From positions 16,176,254 through 16,240,253 of the forward strand of contig OZ025260.1 of the NCBI GenBank assembly GCA_964019135.1: DNA of 64,000 nucleotides, written 5' to 3'. Each line of letters starts with the position of its first letter. Within the stretch, counting starts at the first letter, position 1. The DNA comes from Arenicola marina (Eukaryota > Annelida > Polychaeta > Arenicolidae). Shown here in pieces: positions 21,773 to 33,715 of the stretch. The notes under the pieces are model-generated. The model ran no database searches. It saw nothing but the letters and a program-made list of their open reading frames with translations, and was not told the origin of the DNA. The position numbers and the translations under genes are program-made.

Positions 21773-22774
21773 ATTACCAGGGTACACCCAGACAGCCGCC
21801 CGCCTCCCACGTCACCAGTCCATTACCGGGGTACACCCAGACAGCCGCCCGCCCCCCACGTCACCAGTCCATTACCAGGGTACACCCAGACAGCCGCCCG
21901 CGCCCCACGTCACCAGTCCATTACCAGGGTACACCCAGACAGCCGCCCGCCTCCCACGTCATCAGTCCATTACCAGGGTACACCCAGACAGCCGCCCGCC
22001 CCCACGTCACCAGTCCATTACCAGGGTACACCCAGATAGCCGCCCGCCCCCCACGTCACCAGTCCATTACCAGGGTACACCCAGACAGCCGCCCCCCTCC
22101 CACGTCACCAGTCCATTACCAGGGTACACCCAGACAGCCGCCCGCCCCCCACGTTACCAGTCCATTACCGGGGTACACCCAGACAGCCACCCGCCTCCCA
22201 CGTCACCAGTCCATTACCGGGGTACACCTAGACTGCCGCCCGCCTCCCACGTCACCAGTCCATTACCGGGGTACACCCAGACAGCCGCCCGCCCCCCACG
22301 TCACCAGTCCATTACCAGGGTACACCCAGACCGCCGCCCGCCTCCCACGTCACCAGTCCATTACCGGGGTACACCCAGACAGCCGCCCGCCTCCCACGTC
22401 ACCAGTCCATTACCGGGGTACACCTAGACAGCCGCCCGCCTCCCACGTCACCAGTCCATTACCAGGGTACACCCAGACAGCCGCCCGCCTCCCACGTCAC
22501 CAGTCCATTACCGGGGTACACCCAGACAGCCGCCCGCCTCCTACGTCACCAGTCCATTACCGGGGTACACCCAGACAGCCGCCCGCCCCCCACGTCACCA
22601 GTCCATTACCAGGGTACACCCAGAGAGCCGCCCGCCTTCCACGTCACCAGTCCATTACCAGGGTACACCCAGACAGCCGCCCGCCTCCCACGTCACCAGT
22701 CCATTACCAGGGTACACCCAGACAGCCGCCCGCCTCCCACGTCACCAGTCAATTACCAGGGTATACCTAGACAG
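21773..22774. repeat. M3 minisatellite array, unit 1 (49-bp monomer, about 20 copies)
   Basis: The monomer is 49 bp with the words cattaccagggtacaccc, agacagccgcccgcc and cccacgtcaccagtc. Variants include ccgggg for ccaggg, cctagac for cccagac and gtcatcag for gtcaccag. It passes into M1 through the word acctagacagcctccagaac, the same junction seen in units 2-4. The 334- and 224-codon plus-strand ORFs across it are artefacts of a stop-free repeat with a length of 3n+1. Confidence 0.97.
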
Positions 22775-25494
22775 CCTCCAGAACCTTGAGGACACCGCGG
22801 TGGCGTGGTGAAGGATGGTAGCTATAGCCCAGGTCCGCTTCAGATAGCCTCCAGAACCTTGAGGACACAGTGGTGGCGTCCGCTTGAGATAGCCTCCAGA
22901 ACCTTGAGGACACCGCGGTGGCGTGGTGAAGGATGGTAGCTATAGCCCAGGTCCGCTTCATATAGCCTCCAGAACTTTGAGGACACAGTGGTGGCGTCCG
23001 CTTGAGATAGCCTCCAGAACCTTGAGGACACCGCGATGGTGTGGTGAAGGATGGTAGCTATGGCCCGGGTCCGCTTCAGATAGCCTCCAGAACCTTGAGG
23101 ACACAGGGGTGGCGGGGTGAGGGGTGGTAGCTATAGCCCAGGTCCGCTTCAGATAGCCTCCAGAACCTTGAGGACACAGTGGTGGCGTCCGCTTGAGATA
23201 GCCTCCAGAACCTTGAGGACACCGCGGTGGCGTGGTGAAGGATGGTAGCTATAGCCCAGGTCCGCTTCATATAGCCTCCAGAACTTTGAGGACACAGTGG
23301 TGGCGTCCGCTTGAGATAGCCTCCAGAACCTTGAGGACACCGCGATGGTGTGGTGAAGGATGGTAGCTATGGCCCGGGTCCGCTTCAGATAGCCTCCAGA
23401 ACCTTGAGGACACAGGGGTGGCGGGGTGAGGGGTGGTAGCTATAGCCCAGGTCCGCTTCAGATAGCCTCCAGAACCTTGAGGACACAGCGGTGGCGGGGT
23501 GAGGGGTGGTAGCTATAGCGCAGGTCCGCTTCAGATAGCCTCTAGAACCTTGAGGACACCGCGGTGGCGTGGTGAAGGATGGTAGCTATAGCCCAGGTCC
23601 GCTTCAGATAGCCTCCAGAACCTTGAGGACACAGTGGTGGCGTCCGCTTGAGATAGCCTCCAGAACCTTGAGGACACCGCGGTGGTGTGGTGAAGGATGG
23701 TAGCTATGGCCCGGGTCCGCTTGAGATAGCCTCCAGAACCTTGAGGACACCGCGGTGGCGTGGTGAGGGATGGTAGCTATAGCCCAGGTCCGCTTCAGAT
23801 AGCCTCCAGAACCTTGAGGACACCGCGGTGGTGTGGTGAAGGATGGTAGCTATAGCCCGGGTCCGCTTCAGATAGCCTCCAGAACCTTGAGGACACCGCG
23901 GTGGCGTGGTGAAGGATGGTAGCTATAGCCCAGGTCCGCTTCAGATAGCCTCCAGAACCTTGAGGACACAGTGGTGGCGTGGTGAAGGATGGTAGCTATA
24001 GCCCGGGTCCGCTTCAGATAGCCTCCAGAACCTTGAGGACACCGCGGTGGCGTGGTGAAGGATGGTAGCTATAGCCCGGGTCCGCTTCAGATAGCCTCCA
24101 GAACCTTGAGGACACCGCGGTGGCGTGGTGAAGGATGGTAGCTATAGCCCGAGTCCGCTTCAGATAGCCTCCAGAACCTTGAGGACACCGCGGTGGTGTG
24201 GTGAAGGATGGTAGCTATAGCCCGGGTCCGCTTCAGATAGCCTCCAGAACCTTGAGGACACCGCGGTGGCGTGGTGAAGGATGGTAGCTATAGCCCAGGT
24301 CCGCTTCAGATAGCCTCCAGAACCTTGAGGACACAGTGGTGGCGTGGTGAAGGATGGTAGCTATAGCCCGGGTCCGCTTCAGATAGCCTCTAGAACCTTG
24401 AGGACACCGCGGTGGCGTGGTGAAGGATGGTAGCTATAGCCCGGGTCCGCTTCAGATAGCCTCCAGAACCTTGAGGACACCGCGGTGGCGTGGTGAAGGA
24501 TGGTAGCTATAGCCCGAGTCCGCTTCAGATAGCCTCCAGAACCTTGAGGACACCGCGGTGGCGTGGTGAAGGATGGTAGCTATAGCCCGGGTCCGCTTCA
24601 GATAGCCTCTAGAACCTTGAGAACACCGCGGTGGCGTGGTGAAGGATGGTAGCTATAGCCCGAGTCCGCTTCAGATAGCCTCTAGAACCTTGAGGACACC
24701 GCGGTGGCGTGGTGAAGGATAGCAGCTATAGCCCGGGTCCGCTTCAGATAGCCTCTAGAACCTTGAGAACACCGCGGTGGCGTGGTGAAGGATGGCAGCT
24801 ATAGCCCGGGTCCGCTTCAGATAGCCTCCAGAACCTTGAGGACACCGCGGTGGCGTGGTGAAGGATGGTAGCTATAGCCCGGGTCCGCTTCAGATAGCCT
24901 CCAGAACCTTGAGGACACAGTGGTGGCGTGGTGAAGGATGGCAGCTATAGCCCGGGTCCGCTTCAGATAGCCTCTAGAACCTTGAGGACACCGCGGTGGC
25001 GTGGTGAAGGATGGTAGCTATAGCCCGGGTCCGCTTCAGATAGCATCCAGAACCTTGAGGACACAGCGGTGGCGTGGTGAAGGATGGTAGCTATGGCCCG
25101 GGTCCGCTTCAGATAGCCTCTAGAACCTTGAAGACACCGCGGTGGCGTGGTGAAGGATGGTAGCTATAGCCCGGGTCCGCTTCAGATAGCCTCTAGAACC
25201 TTGAGGACACAGCGGTGGCGTGGTGAAGGATGGTAGCTATGGCCCGGGTCCGCTTCAGATAGCCTCTAGAACCTTGAGGACACCGCGGTGGCGTGGTGAA
25301 AGATGGTAGCTATAGCCCGGGTCCGCTTGAGATAGCCTCCAGAAGCTTGAGGACACCGCGGTGGCGTGGTGAAGGATGGTAGCTATAGCCCGGGTCCGCT
25401 TCAGATAGCCTCCAGAACCTTGAGGACACCGCGGTGGCGTGGTGAAGGATGGTAGCTATAGCCCGGGTCCGCTTCAGATAGCCTCCAGAACCTT
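22775..25494. repeat. M1 minisatellite array, unit 2 (about 37 copy-equivalents)
   Basis: Longest M1 array in the window. Its left part (22,775-23,700) mixes 73-bp monomers with short monomers of about 44 bp that have lost the part from ggtgaagg to cccgg, giving the junction ggcgtccgcttgag. A block of about 309 bp is repeated there (gtccgcttcatatag at 22,951 and 23,260). The right part is ordinary 73-bp monomers. Confidence 0.97.
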
Positions 25495-27999
25495 TACCAT
25501 AGCCTGGAATAGTAACATCCCACACCAAACCAAGGAAATGAGGAAATCGTGTTCGATGGTCTAAGAAATCACAACACGCCATGCCATAGCCAACAACATA
25601 AGGACACGCTATTCGATTCCCAAGGTCACATGAACACGCCATTCCATATCCAAGGTCGTGAGTACACGCCACTGGGCACGTGGCAGCGATACAGAGCGGT
25701 CTATTAGAGTTGACTACCAACCACCCAGGACGGTGTGTCCGGCCACCCAGCTGTTCCCAGCCTGGGGCCACCCCGTCCGCCCCTCGAGGGGTGGAGCCCC
25801 ACCTGGGTACCCCCACCTCGCCGGTCGCCATGGACACACTCACGCAGACACAACCACCCATGATGAGAAGGGAAATTGAATACGAACGAGAGATCTGCCA
25901 GCTCCGCCAGATGGAATCCCGTTTGTTGTCTACCGAAAGCGCCGCCGGTCTAATAATGCACCGTGTCTTCATAGCCGCTGTACCGACTCCCCCCCCCCCC
26001 CCAACTCCCCCGCCCAACCCAGCCTTCCACCCCCAAGCGATTTACCCATCACCACCCACCGCACCTCGCCCCGCTCCCTGCCCCCGACTCTAGTCTTTGT
26101 CATGATGGCCATCTCCTGTCATCAAGTTACAGAGTGCCGGAATGTTCCTCCGTGATAATGGAAAACATCATTGTGCCAGGATAGCTCACGTGCTACTTTC
26201 GCCTGCCAATTATTGCAATAATCGTGATGGCGTGGAAAATAAATGAAATGCTACGAGGCGTTGGGAGGGGTTTGGGTGCACACAATACTGTCGTTCCCGG
26301 AGAGGTGGATCAGTGGAATAGGGTTTTATGCCATATTTATGCACACATGGGCCAAAGCGGGCGAGAGAACCCCTGGGACGATGAGATGACAGAATACGGG
26401 CAGAATTGACATCAAGCATGGCGAGGCATCAGGGGAGCAAACTGTGGGCAGCCACAAACAGTGCCTTTGTGTGATTTCAGAATTCATTGTTTTGCAAAAA
26501 TGTATCATTACCATTATCATACCTATTATTATCAATATTGCAATAAAAGTTAGTTGGGATAGTTAAGAGGGAGAGACGATGCATCAGTAGGGAAGCGATA
26601 GCTCAACACTTACCCGTCCATCAATTTGTGACGTCACAGACAGATGAAGACGACCTTCTGGTGACAAAGGTCTCTGGTAATCTCGATCTCTCCCAACTGC
26701 CGCCAATTATTCCTCTCCCTCCCCCACCCCTCTACCGCCTCATCTTCATCAACCCCCACCCCACTCCCCGCTTCCAAGCTCCCCGATGCAAACATCAGCT
26801 AATCAAAAACGTGACCCCTCACAAACTTGTGATTGCTTTCGAATTACGTCATATACTTGTAAATTGGCAGAATTGGATGGAATTACCCCCAGACACAATG
26901 CCAACACACGGACACAAGACGTGCCGTGGGACGGGCACAAAACACATTGACTTCCCATTCCAGTCTCACGCCAGCCTGATGGATTTCCCAAATAGGCCCC
27001 ACCACGTTATTTGACTTTCCCCGACCAATTAGCAGCGGTGGCCACAGGGCGGGGATGAAACGACGTAGTAAGGACCGGGCTTATTTCCATTTTAATGACC
27101 TCCGCGGTATTATAACGAAAGACATCGCACTTCTACGATGCGCTATAGCGATGCGATGCGCTGCCACCAAGGGCTGGCTGCTCAGTGGAAGAGAACCACG
27201 TGAGACTTTCGTATGAAAGCTGTCCTTTCCGGTTTTTAGTGTCCCTATTAAACCATCTTCGGGGAACAACATGTATGCGAGGATCCACGTGTGGCCATCT
27301 ATTCTAATCGAGCCGGAGACTTGAACGCAGTGACCAGTTGGAGAGTTCTAAAGTCTAGAGTCGTCAAGTCTGCTGGTAAATGACCCCTGGACTTTGAACC
27401 GGGATTCGTTTCGTTTGCTTAATGACGGGTCCTTTGATAAATCATGGTTAACGGCGTTCTATTGCAACACATATCAGCAGTAATACTATGATATATAATG
27501 AAAATATATAAGATTTTGAAAAAAGCATTTCTTGCATATGAAACAGATTTTGAAGAAGCTAATATGATATTTGAGCATTTCAGGTGCATGTATAAAATAC
27601 AAATTTTTAACGAATCGCGGGAACGGAAGCATTTTATTGTGCGTTCGTAAACATATTGAACTTAATAAGACGTGACGTTGCACTTTTGGGCGACAAACTG
27701 TTCCTAGTACCACGTCATAACATGTCCAATATATATACCACTGTCCTTCACTTTTATATTATTTCTGCAAACCGCCAATGAAGACCAAACTAGACAATAC
27801 TTATCATGTTTTATTCCGTGCAAGTGTGGAGTAGGCTACATATACATTCATAAAAATGTTCACAGCTTATTTACACCACAATCATCCCACTATTAGCACC
27901 TCTGTTTCACCCAATCAGTTCGTGGATTCAGCCCTTGGTTCATACGGCCTCATTTCATTGTCTATGACATGTATTGGCTCAAGTTAGCCTTCATATGCA
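25495..27999. repeat. U1 block, unit 2 (truncated)
   Basis: Matches 10,705 onward in unit 1 and 37,113 onward in unit 3. From 25,495 to about 27,500 it is nearly identical to the other units. From about 27,500 to 27,999 similarity falls sharply, with many substitutions and small indels. It stops before the NAXD 3' end, where the M4 array begins at the word catatgcac. Confidence 0.9.
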
Positions 28000-29080
28000 C
28001 AGAGAGGCGAATGCTGTACAGAGGGGCATATGTCATACAGAGGGGCAGATGTTGTGCAGAGGGGCAGATGTTGTACAGAGGGACAGATGTTGTACAGAGG
28101 GGCAGATGTCGTACAAAGGGGCAGATGTTGTGCAGAGGGGCATATGTCATACAGAGGGGCAGATGCTGTACAGAGGGGTATATGTCATACAGAGGGGCAG
28201 ATGTTGTGCAGAGGGGCAGGTGTTGTGCAGAGGGGCAGATGTTGTACAGAGGGACAGATGTTGTACAGAGGGGCAGATGTCGTACAAAGGGGCAGATGTT
28301 GTGCAGAGGGGCATATGTCATACAGAGGGGCAGATGCTGTACAGAGGGGTATATGTCATACAGAGGGGCAGATGTTGTGCAGAGGGGCAGATGTTGTACA
28401 GAGGGACAGATGTTGTACAGAGGGGCAGATGTCGTACAAAGGGGCAGATGTTGTGCAGAGGGGCATATGTCATACAGAGGGGCAGATGCTGTACAGAGGG
28501 GTATATGTCATACAGAGGGGCAGATGTTGTGCAGAGGGGCAGATGTTGTACAGAGGGACAGATGTTGTACAGAGGGGCAGATGTCGTACAAAGGGGCAGA
28601 TGTTGTGCAGAGGGGCATATGTCATACAGAGGGGCAGATGCTGTACAGAGGGGTATATGTCATACAGAGGGGCAGATGTTGTGCAGAGGGGCAGATGTTG
28701 TACAGAGGGACAGATGTTGTACAGAGGGGCAGATGTCGTACAAAGGGGCAGATGTTGTGCAGAGGGGCATATGTCATACAGAGGGGCAGATGCTGTACAG
28801 AGGGGTATATGTCATACAGAGGGGCAGATGTTGTGCAGAGGGGCAGATGTTGTACAGAGGGACAGATGTTGTACAGAGGGGCAGATGTCGTACAAAGGGG
28901 CAGATGTTGTGCAGAGGGGCAGATGTTGTACAGAGGGACAGATGTCGTACAGAGGGGCAGATGTCGTACAAAGGGGCAGATGTTGTGCAGAGGGGCATAT
29001 GTCGTACAGAGGGGCAGATGTCGTACAAAGGGGCAGATGTTATACAGAGGGGAAGAGGCTGTACATAGGGGCAGATGTTG
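28000..29080. repeat. M4 minisatellite array (19-bp monomer, about 57 copies, 152-bp higher-order repeat)
   Basis: The monomer is 19 bp: cagaggggcagatgttgta and variants (gggaca, gtcgta, ggcatatgtca, caaagggg). Variant order repeats every 152 bp (eight monomers): the marker gggacagatg begins at 28,253, 28,405, 28,557, 28,709 and 28,861, and the first interval (28,082 to 28,253) is nine monomers. It is found only in unit 2. All three plus-strand frames are open for more than 1 kb (393, 364 and 367 codons), a consequence of the repeat rather than a gene. Confidence 0.97.
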
Positions 29081-29081
29081 G

Positions 29082-32000
29082 ACCGATCTGGCCCAACAAA
29101 AAGGGTCAACGGCAACGTTATGGCAAAATCTGACTTACATTTGCCTGTAAATGGCTGTGAATGGGGAAAACGCCGCGGGTTACGTCGCTGGGTTTCTATG
29201 ACACGAGATCACTCACGACAAGATGGGATGAAGGATATTAGTCCGTCTTGAAATGATAGTTTACGAGTTTTAATACTCCCTTGCGGATTTACAGTTTTAG
29301 GTGTGTGAATAAAGGAAAAGGACACAAGGTTCGAGGAGAAAACCAAGAAGGGCTGGCAATAGTGAAATCTGTGTTTAGTTTCCATGATGCATCGGAAATG
29401 GTTTCGTAATGACGGATGGGTGGCTTGGAGTTTTAAGGCATATTTTTGCAACGTTTGGCTAAGGCGCGTCATTAAAAACCGTGTGGGGGTAATAAGCTCT
29501 ATGCGAGGAAAGCACTTTCGGGAATTCAACGGTTTTAGAGGACCAGTCCCTCCCCCCCCCCCCTTCCCCCCGGCCCACCCCTCCTCCTCCTCTTTTCCAT
29601 TGTCACCAGTTGTTGTAGGAATCCCGGCGTCCTTTGCACACTTTTGTTTTGCTTTCGGGATGATGTCTGAATTCAAAACGTACTATTATATCGCATGATC
29701 TTGTAAAAGATTGAATTTGTCATGTAAACTAATATTTTATCGACTTATAATAGTATTTTACTGAATTGAAATTACACTTTTATCCATGATATTAATTAAA
29801 ATGGTATTTATGAAGCTCTGCACTGTCACGTGGAGTGAACATTCACAGATCTACGACAAATCTGACCATATCTTGCACCTTCGCTTCTGACGATCAATTG
29901 GCAAAGAATCTAATAAAGGGAAGTTTACTTTATTATGTATTTAACCGCACTGTCGATACTTTTTCAATTTCTAATATAGCGCGGTAACTCGCAGCGGATC
30001 TGGAGCCCAACAGACGTGAATGGTTACAAATTGCCTTCCATTCAGTGGTTCATTCGTCTTGTCGATATGACGTTACCCTCCTGGCATTGTTACACTGCGT
30101 TATTCGCCAGTTGTTCCGCCGTCCACCGTCGCCGCCTACTCGACGTCCATGCCGCCATTCTTGGCGTGGCCTTAATTGGCTCTGTGTGTGTCTGCTGTCG
30201 GCTCCTTCAGACCAGACGTGAGCTGGTTCTCCTAAGTATGAAAGTACCAACCCATAATTGGCAAACACAGGGCCGAGGTGCTTTGGGACAGCTCAGCGGG
30301 GTATTTCCATTAGCCACATTACACGTTGGCTCATATCTATGTTTGAACGGGTAAACTGTAAAAGATCCCTTGATTGTCAGCGAGCGCCATAACGTGTAAG
30401 TAACCCAAGAACCTCGAGTCCATTTATCTCGTTAACCCCAGAGGTACGGCTGGCTTTGTTTGAAGAAAATGTGTGCACAACAGTGGCATTAAACACCAAT
30501 CCATCCCACCAAGGAATGGTGCCGCGCCGACTGTCTTCTCGTAAGTGTCGCGATGTGACGCCGAAAGGTTAATGCCTTTTATGCCCTAGCAGAAGACTCC
30601 AAGACGTAAATCATAAAATATGTAAGCAATTCCTCTGACTCAGAAAGGCCTTGCGTGCTCTGGTAGCGCCCTCTGGGGACTGGATACCCCAGTTGGTCGG
30701 TGAACTTTGAAATGGGTGTGCGTAGGTAGGGCAGCTCTTCTGTCCCCCAGCTAGTTCCACCATCGGTTTAGTATCCAAAGACATATTCTTCTTCGGAATA
30801 AACGTCTATGAGTCTGCCTGTCGTCTACGTCGTGCCGTGTAGTGTAGTGGCGGCTACGACCGACTGAGCCGCCACTGGGCCGCCCGTTGCATTGTGGGCT
30901 GGATAATAAGGAGAGAGGAAGCACATCACGAAATCTGGTCATTTGCAAATCGTCCCCTTGATAGCGGCCGGCGCCCAACTCAAAGGTCGCGCGCACTTTA
31001 TCCTCGTTTTACTTTCACTATTATCTCTCGACTTTCATTACCGGAAGTCACTTTCTTTGTTGCTCACGACGTCGGATGCTACTACGTGTCGCCCACCAGG
31101 TGGCGTGTCACTATAACCCGCATCCGCACTCCTTCACCAGGTGGCGTGTTACTACAACCCCCGCCCTCACTCCTTTACCAGGTGGCCTGTTACTTTAAAC
31201 CCCACCGCCACTCCTTCACCAGGTAGCGTGTCAATATAACCCCCACCGTCACTTCTTCACCAGGTGGCGTGTCACTATAACCCGCATTTCTTCACCAGGT
31301 GGCGTGTCACTATAACCCCCTGCCTCACTTCTTTACCAGGTGGCCTGTTACTATAACCCCACCCTCACTCCTTCACCAGGTGGCGTGTCAATATAACCCC
31401 CACCGTCACTCCTTCACCAGGTGGCGTGTCACTATAACCCCCGCCCTCACTCCTTCACCAGGTGGCGTGTTACTACAACCCCCGCCCTCACTCCTTCACC
31501 AGGTGGCCTGTTACTTTAAACCCCACCGTCACTCCTTCACCAGGTAGCGTGTCAATATAACCCCCACCGTCACTTCTTCACCAGGTGGCGTGTCACTATA
31601 ACCCCCTGCCTCACTTCTTTACCAGGTGGCCTGTTACTATAACCCCACCCTCACTCCTTCACCAGGTGGCGTGTCAATATAACCCCCACCGTCACTCCTT
31701 CACCAGGTGGCCTGTTACTTTAAACCCCACCGTCACTCCTTCACCAGGTGGCGTGTCAATATAACCCCCACCGTCACTCCTTCACCAGATGGCGTGTCAC
31801 TATAACCCCCGCCCTCACTCCTTCACCAGGTGGCGTGTTACTACAACCCCCGCCCTCACTCCTTCACCAGGTGGCGTGTTACTACAACCCCCGCCCTCAC
31901 TCCTTCACCAGGTGGCCTGTTACTTTAAACCCCACCGTCACTCCTTCACCAGGTAGCGTGTCAATATAACCCCCACCGTCACTCCTTCACCAGGTAGCGT

Positions 32001-33545
32001 GTCAATATAACCCCCACCGTCACTTCTTCACCAGGTGGCGTGTCACTATAACCCGCATTTCTTCACCAGGTGGCGTGTCACTATAACCCCCTGCCTCACT
32101 TCTTTACCAGGTGGCCTGTTACTATAACCCCACCCTCACTCCTTCACCAGGTGGCGTGTCAATATAACCCCCACCGTCACTCCTTCATGACGTGGCGTGT
32201 CACTATAACCAGCACCTTCACTCCTTCATCAGGTGGCGTGTCACTATAACCCCCCACCCTCACTCCTTCACCAGATGGCGTGTCACTATAACCCCCCACC
32301 TTCACTCCTTCACCATTTGGCGTGTCACTATAACCCACACCATCACTCCTTCACCAGGTGGCGTGTCACTATAACCCACACCCTCACTCCTTCACCAGGT
32401 GGCGTTTCACTATAACCCCCACTCTCACTCCTTCACGAGGTGGCGTGTCACTGTAACCCGAACTCGTTGACCAGGTGGCGTGTCAATATAACCCCCACCC
32501 TTACTCCTTTATCACCCACCCCGCGGTGAAAACTCTGATTTACCCATCAGAACGCCATATCTGGAACGTTTCATATAGTCACATCTTTATTCCGTGATCT
32601 CACCTAGAGAACGGCAGTTGGTGCTTTCATTTACTAAAATATACCTTTTTATGGCAACCGACTTGATCGTGAAGTATTGCGCTTCCTCTGCACACAAGAG
32701 TCGATTGAAGCACACGTAAGCAATTTGAGGGATGAATCGATCGGCGTTCCATGCCACTTTAATGCACATATGGGTTATTACCGGGCGGCTAAACTCAGAT
32801 CGGGTAGACACAGGTGGGAATTGAACCCATAATCATACGATAACAGCAGAGGCTTGCGTTCTCTATTCCCAGCTAGTCCTGTCCTGAGTTCTGGTGTCAG
32901 GCCCACAATGACACTTCTTGGTGCCATGTTCAGCTGTAGGAGAAGCCCAGTGGTCACGATTTTGAGACCCGGATGTGTTTAACGGGCGAGTTTTATTTGC
33001 GACCTATATTCGGCTGATAAACAGGTCATGGGGTAAAACCCTGGCTCTGTCACGCTACAACGCTGTATATATGTTGTCCTGGGAGTTTCCTGCCCCAGTT
33101 TAAACGCCTTCATACGCATAAACTTTGCCTAAGCACCAGCATATAATTCATGTCATTGATCCATGTCTCTCAATGGGTTCCATGGCCCATCCTACTGGGC
33201 TTTGACTGGGACATTAGGTACCTTATTGCCCCAAGGGTTCTATGTTGCCCTTTGTGGCCGAACAATAGCGCAGTTCTAACAGCCATCAGGCCATTTAAAT
33301 TATTTGATAAGACCTTTTAGCACTGGTCTCGGATTGGTGCTCAGCGTTTAACCAAGAGTCAAGATTTAGGCCTACGGTGAGGAGATGAGGATAGGGGGGC
33401 GGGGGAGGCATACATTTCACAACAAAAAAACCGCCCGCCTCCCTTTCGTTTGTCATTGAGGAAGTGGGGTCACGTTACCATTAATGTTATTAGGATCGGG
33501 ACCAATCTGGTGTCTTGGACCTTGGTGCACTTGAAGCTTAAACTG
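29082..33545 (-). repeat. Inverted copy of U2 with M5 expansion, unit 2
   Basis: Reverse complement of roughly 16,850-19,985 of unit 1, at visibly lower similarity than between direct copies. It contains inverted versions of the divergent SINE-like pair (about 32,750-33,165) and an M5 array. At 33,543-33,545 a shared CTG joins it to a remnant of the last NAXD exon in the same inverted sense; the M2 array, the penultimate exon and the start of U2 are missing between them. Confidence 0.9.
31093..32512. repeat. M5 minisatellite array (41-bp monomer, about 35 copies)
   Basis: The monomer is 41 bp with the words cttcaccaggtggcgtgtc and actataacccccaccgtca. Blocks of several monomers with the same variants recur (for example a gcatttcttcacc variant near 31,285 and 32,052), so it grew by block duplication. 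The same locus in the direct U2 copies holds only about 2.5 monomers. Confidence 0.96.
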
Positions 33546-33603
33546 TGTGGCGCCTACGCTGGTTGCGACAGCCTTCGAGACGCTTTTTCCGTCCAAGCTG
33601 TGA
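33543..33603 (+). pseudogene. NAXD: Remnant of the last NAXD exon, inverted block
   Basis: The plus strand reads LCGAYAGC, then jumps into the end of the exon (the bases coding for AFETLFPSKL and the stop at 33,601-33,603) in a shifted frame. About 87 bases, codons 18-46 of the exon, are replaced by four bases. The acceptor and exon start are absent. Its 3' flank, with both TGACGTCA palindromes, continues to about 33,712. It cannot encode the NAXD C-terminus. Confidence 0.85.
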
Positions 33604-33715
33604 CGTCACGACACCGCCGGCGTCACATGATGAAACATCGTGACGTCATAGGAGACGTTTAATCACTGCCCGGAATCGCTTCTTCATAGATTTTTGTTTT
33701 TCAATTTTAGGAAAA

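Noticed and set aside
21766..22770. Long plus-strand ORFs (334 and 224 codons) across M3
   Set aside because: They arise because a stop-free 49-bp repeat cycles through three frames; the same holds for the M1 minus-strand, M2 and M4 ORFs. Start and stop are set by the array edges.
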